Positions 61,904 to 64,000 of a DNA stretch of 64,000 nt are shown piece after piece. Location: contig NZ_CP019706.1 in assembly GCF_002101395.1 (NCBI RefSeq), forward strand, positions 2,976,001 through 3,040,000. The letters are read 5' to 3'. The DNA is from Pantoea alhagi (GTDB taxonomy: Bacteria > Pseudomonadota > Gammaproteobacteria > Enterobacterales > Enterobacteriaceae). A model generated the notes under the pieces. The model did no database searches. It was not told the origin of the DNA and saw nothing but the letters and a program-made list of their open reading frames with translations. Position 1 is the stretch's first letter; each line of letters starts with the position of its first letter. A program made the position numbers and the translations under genes.

Positions 61904-63016
61904 ATGAGTTCACACTCCCAGGGGGCCTTAGCGCCCGACACGCTGCGCGCCATGACCGCAGGCGTATTAAAAACTTTTACCCATCCGACGCTGAAGCATA
62001 ACCTCACCGCGCTGAAAGCGCTGAACCATGTCGCGTTGATGGACAACAAGCTGCATATTGAAATCAAAATGCCCTTTGCCTGGGGCAGCGGTTTTGAAGC
62101 GTTACAGGAGCAAACCAGCGCCGATCTGCTGCGTATTACCGGCGCGCAGGCGATCGACTGGCGTTTGAGCCATGATATCGCCACGCTGAAGCGGGTAAAA
62201 AACCAGCCGGGCGTTAATGGTGTGAAGAATATAATTGCCATTAGCTCAGGTAAAGGCGGCGTGGGGAAATCCAGCACCGCAGTAAATATGGCGCTGGCGC
62301 TGGCGGCGGAAGGCGCACGCGTCGGTCTTCTGGATGCTGATATTTACGGCCCCTCGGTACCGACCATGCTGGGCACCGAAGATCAGCGTCCTTCTTCACC
62401 GGACGGCAAGCATATGGCGCCGATTATGGTGCATGGCCTGGCCACCAACTCAATCGGCTATCTGATTACCGAAGATAATGCGATGGTATGGCGCGGACCG
62501 ATGGCCAGCAAAGCGCTGATGCAGCTGCTTAATGAAACCCTGTGGCCAGAGCTGGATTACCTTGTGCTGGATATGCCGCCGGGCACTGGCGATATTCAAC
62601 TGACGCTGGCGCAAAACGTGCCGGTGACCGGCGCAGTAGTGGTAACGACGCCGCAGGATGTGGCGTTGATCGATGCCCGCAAAGGGATTGTGATGTTTGA
62701 AAAGGTTGACGTGCCGGTGCTGGGCGTAGTGGAAAATATGAGCATGCATATTTGCAGTAACTGCGGCCATCATGAAGCGATTTTCGGCAGCGGCGGGGCA
62801 GAGATGCTGGCGGAAAAATATCATACCCGCCTGCTGGGCCAGCTGCCGCTGCATATTACGCTGCGTGAAGATCTTGATGCCGGTCAGCCCACGGTGATCC
62901 GCCGTCCGGAGAGTGAATTTGCCGGGATCTATCGTCAACTGGCGGGCGCGGTGGCGGCTGAGCTTTACTGGCAGGGAGAGGTTATCCCTGGCGACATCGC
63001 TTTCCGCGCCCTGTAA
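61904..63016 (+). CDS. mrp: Iron-sulfur cluster carrier ATPase Mrp/ApbC
   Basis: A 370-residue protein. An N-terminal MIP18-like domain (residues about 1-95) is followed by a ParA/MinD-type ATPase with deviant Walker A SSGKGGVGKSS and DADIYGPSVPTMLG. The CSNC motif (IcsNCGHHEA) that holds the cluster is present. It carries Fe-S clusters to target proteins. AAGGAGAAGGG precedes the ATG at 61904; the longer in-frame start would overlap the metG promoter region. Confidence 0.95.
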   Translation: MSSHSQGALAPDTLRAMTAGVLKTFTHPTLKHNLTALKALNHVALMDNKLHIEIKMPFAWGSGFEALQEQTSADLLRITGAQAIDWRLSHDIATLKRVKNQPGVNGVKNIIAISSGKGGVGKSSTAVNMALALAAEGARVGLLDADIYGPSVPTMLGTEDQRPSSPDGKHMAPIMVHGLATNSIGYLITEDNAMVWRGPMASKALMQLLNETLWPELDYLVLDMPPGTGDIQLTLAQNVPVTGAVVVTTPQDVALIDARKGIVMFEKVDVPVLGVVENMSMHICSNCGHHEAIFGSGGAEMLAEKYHTRLLGQLPLHITLREDLDAGQPTVIRRPESEFAGIYRQLAGAVAAELYWQGEVIPGDIAFRAL

Positions 63017-63019
63017 CCG

Positions 63020-64000
63020 TTACAGCGCCTGGAGATAGAGTTCCCGTACCTGCTCACGCGTGGCGGGGCGGGGATTCGCGGGCGCGCAGGGATCGGCCAG
63101 CGCTTTATCCAGCCAGCCTTCAATATCGTTTTCATTAATGCCCAACTGGCGGAAGCCGGAAGGGATGCCAACCTGTGCCGCCAGCTGGCGCAACGCCTGA
63201 ATCGCGGCATGGCTGGCAGCCTCATCGTCCATAGCGGACGTATCGACCCCCAGCGCAACGGCAATACGGGCGAAATGAGCCACGCTGGCGGAGCGGTTAA
63301 AGGCCGCCACTACCGGCAGCAAAATTGCGTTACAGACGCCATGCGGAAGATTGTGAGTCGCGCCCGGCTGATGGGCCAGCGCATGCACCAGACCCAGTCC
63401 CGCGCTGTTAAAAGCCATGCCCGCCAGATACTGCGCGCAGGCCATCATTTCGCGCGCCTCGCGATTCTGTCCCTCCTCAACCGCGATCGGCAGCCAGCGG
63501 TGGATAAGAGCAATCGCTTCCAGCGCAGAAGGATCGGTGAGAACATGCGCACCCAGCGAAACATAGGCTTCCAGCGCGTGCGTCAGCGCATCCATACCGG
63601 TTGCAGCGGTGACATCGGGCGGAATGCCCAGCATCACCGCCGGATCGTCAACGGCAATATCAGGGATCAGGTGACTATCGATAATAACCTGCTTAATTTG
63701 ACGATCGCTGTCGGTGATCACCGCATTGCTGGTGGCTTCGGCGGCGGTGCCGGCGGTGGTATTAATCGCCACCAACGGCACGCCGGGCTGACGCACTTTG
63801 CCGACGCCCGCGTAATCCATCGCGCGGCCCGGATTGGCGGTGAGAATTTTAATGGCTTTAGCGGTATCAATTGGGCTGCCGCCGCCAAAGGCGATCAGAA
63901 AATCGCACTGCTGCTCACGAAAGGCGGCAATACCGGCCTGCACCTGTTGTTCTGTGGGATTGGGCGCGACGCCGGTAAACAGGGCATAAGGAATCGCCTG
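63020..64000 (-). CDS. Iron-containing alcohol dehydrogenase (start outside window)
   Basis: About 326 residues of a group III (iron-dependent) alcohol dehydrogenase; the reading frame stays open to the right edge, so the N-terminus is missing. The NAD region FGGGSPIDTAKAI, the TTAGTAAEATSNAVI segment, and the metal region MDALTHALEAYVS ... HALAHQPGATHNLPHG ... are intact. It resembles YiaY, FucO and EutG; the exact substrate cannot be told. It ends three bases after the convergent mrp stop. Confidence 0.9.
   Translation of the reverse strand, partial: QAIPYALFTGVAPNPTEQQVQAGIAAFREQQCDFLIAFGGGSPIDTAKAIKILTANPGRAMDYAGVGKVRQPGVPLVAINTTAGTAAEATSNAVITDSDRQIKQVIIDSHLIPDIAVDDPAVMLGIPPDVTAATGMDALTHALEAYVSLGAHVLTDPSALEAIALIHRWLPIAVEEGQNREAREMMACAQYLAGMAFNSAGLGLVHALAHQPGATHNLPHGVCNAILLPVVAAFNRSASVAHFARIAVALGVDTSAMDDEAASHAAIQALRQLAAQVGIPSGFRQLGINENDIEGWLDKALADPCAPANPRPATREQVRELYLQAL

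Noticed and set aside
1..64000. tRNA or rRNA genes, CRISPR array, prophage att sites
   Set aside because: I looked for conserved tRNA arms, repeated spacer patterns and integrase genes and saw none.

Overview
The window reads as chromosome of an enterobacterium of the order Enterobacterales, most likely Erwiniaceae (Pantoea, Mixta or Erwinia). Gene order follows the E. coli yejM-to-metG segment closely, and most proteins are recognisable orthologues, but several E. coli neighbours (setB, psuK, cirA) are missing. Two genes, maeA and an LysR-frmA pair, sit where E. coli has something else. No rRNA, tRNA or CRISPR array was seen.

Layout. 1-2.5 kb: envelope and nucleoid genes yejM (partial) and yejL, divergent from yejK/ndpA, then rplY with a clear promoter. 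2.5-7 kb: radD, rsuA, bcr, yejG. 7-15 kb (minus strand): the yejABEF oligopeptide transporter, the c-di-GMP phosphodiesterase pdeN, and the murein endopeptidase mepS. 15.5-18.4 kb: lpxT, the zinc GTPase gene yeiR with a Zur-like palindrome upstream, the EF-P paralogue yeiP/efpL, and yeiW. 18.6-22.5 kb: the fructose PTS operon fruBKA with two Cra sites. 22.6-27.5 kb: nfo, yeiH, a small DUF1232 gene, yeiE, lysP.

27.6-40.8 kb is accessory DNA lying where E. coli has cirA. It starts with a Fur box and a two-gene FecCD-type iron transporter, followed by a DUF4142 protein and a decayed IS3-like fragment. A cluster of short-chain dehydrogenases (three intact, two decayed), two VOC-fold proteins, an NTF2/SnoaL-like protein, a saccharopine-dehydrogenase-like reductase and a broken EamA transporter follows. 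TetR, AraC and LysR regulators are interspersed. The main new observation is a repeated 16-bp palindrome (type TGTAGTGATCACTACA). It occurs on the promoter of one SDR gene, upstream of the divergent tetR-type gene, and about 7 kb away upstream of a paralogous SDR gene, which suggests a small TetR regulon that spans the decayed middle of the island.

40.9-45.1 kb: formaldehyde detoxification as an apparent lysR-frmA-frmB operon, with a divergent MFS gene. 45.2-52.2 kb: folE, yeiB, galS and mglBAC, with GalR/GalS-type operators and CRP sites. 52.5-54.6 kb: an FUSC-family efflux protein in an AT-rich surround. 54.6-64 kb: sanA, maeA, cdd, yohK, yohJ, metG, mrp/apbC and a partial iron-containing alcohol dehydrogenase running off the end.

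All identifications come from reading the translations and from remembered family features; no database search was run.
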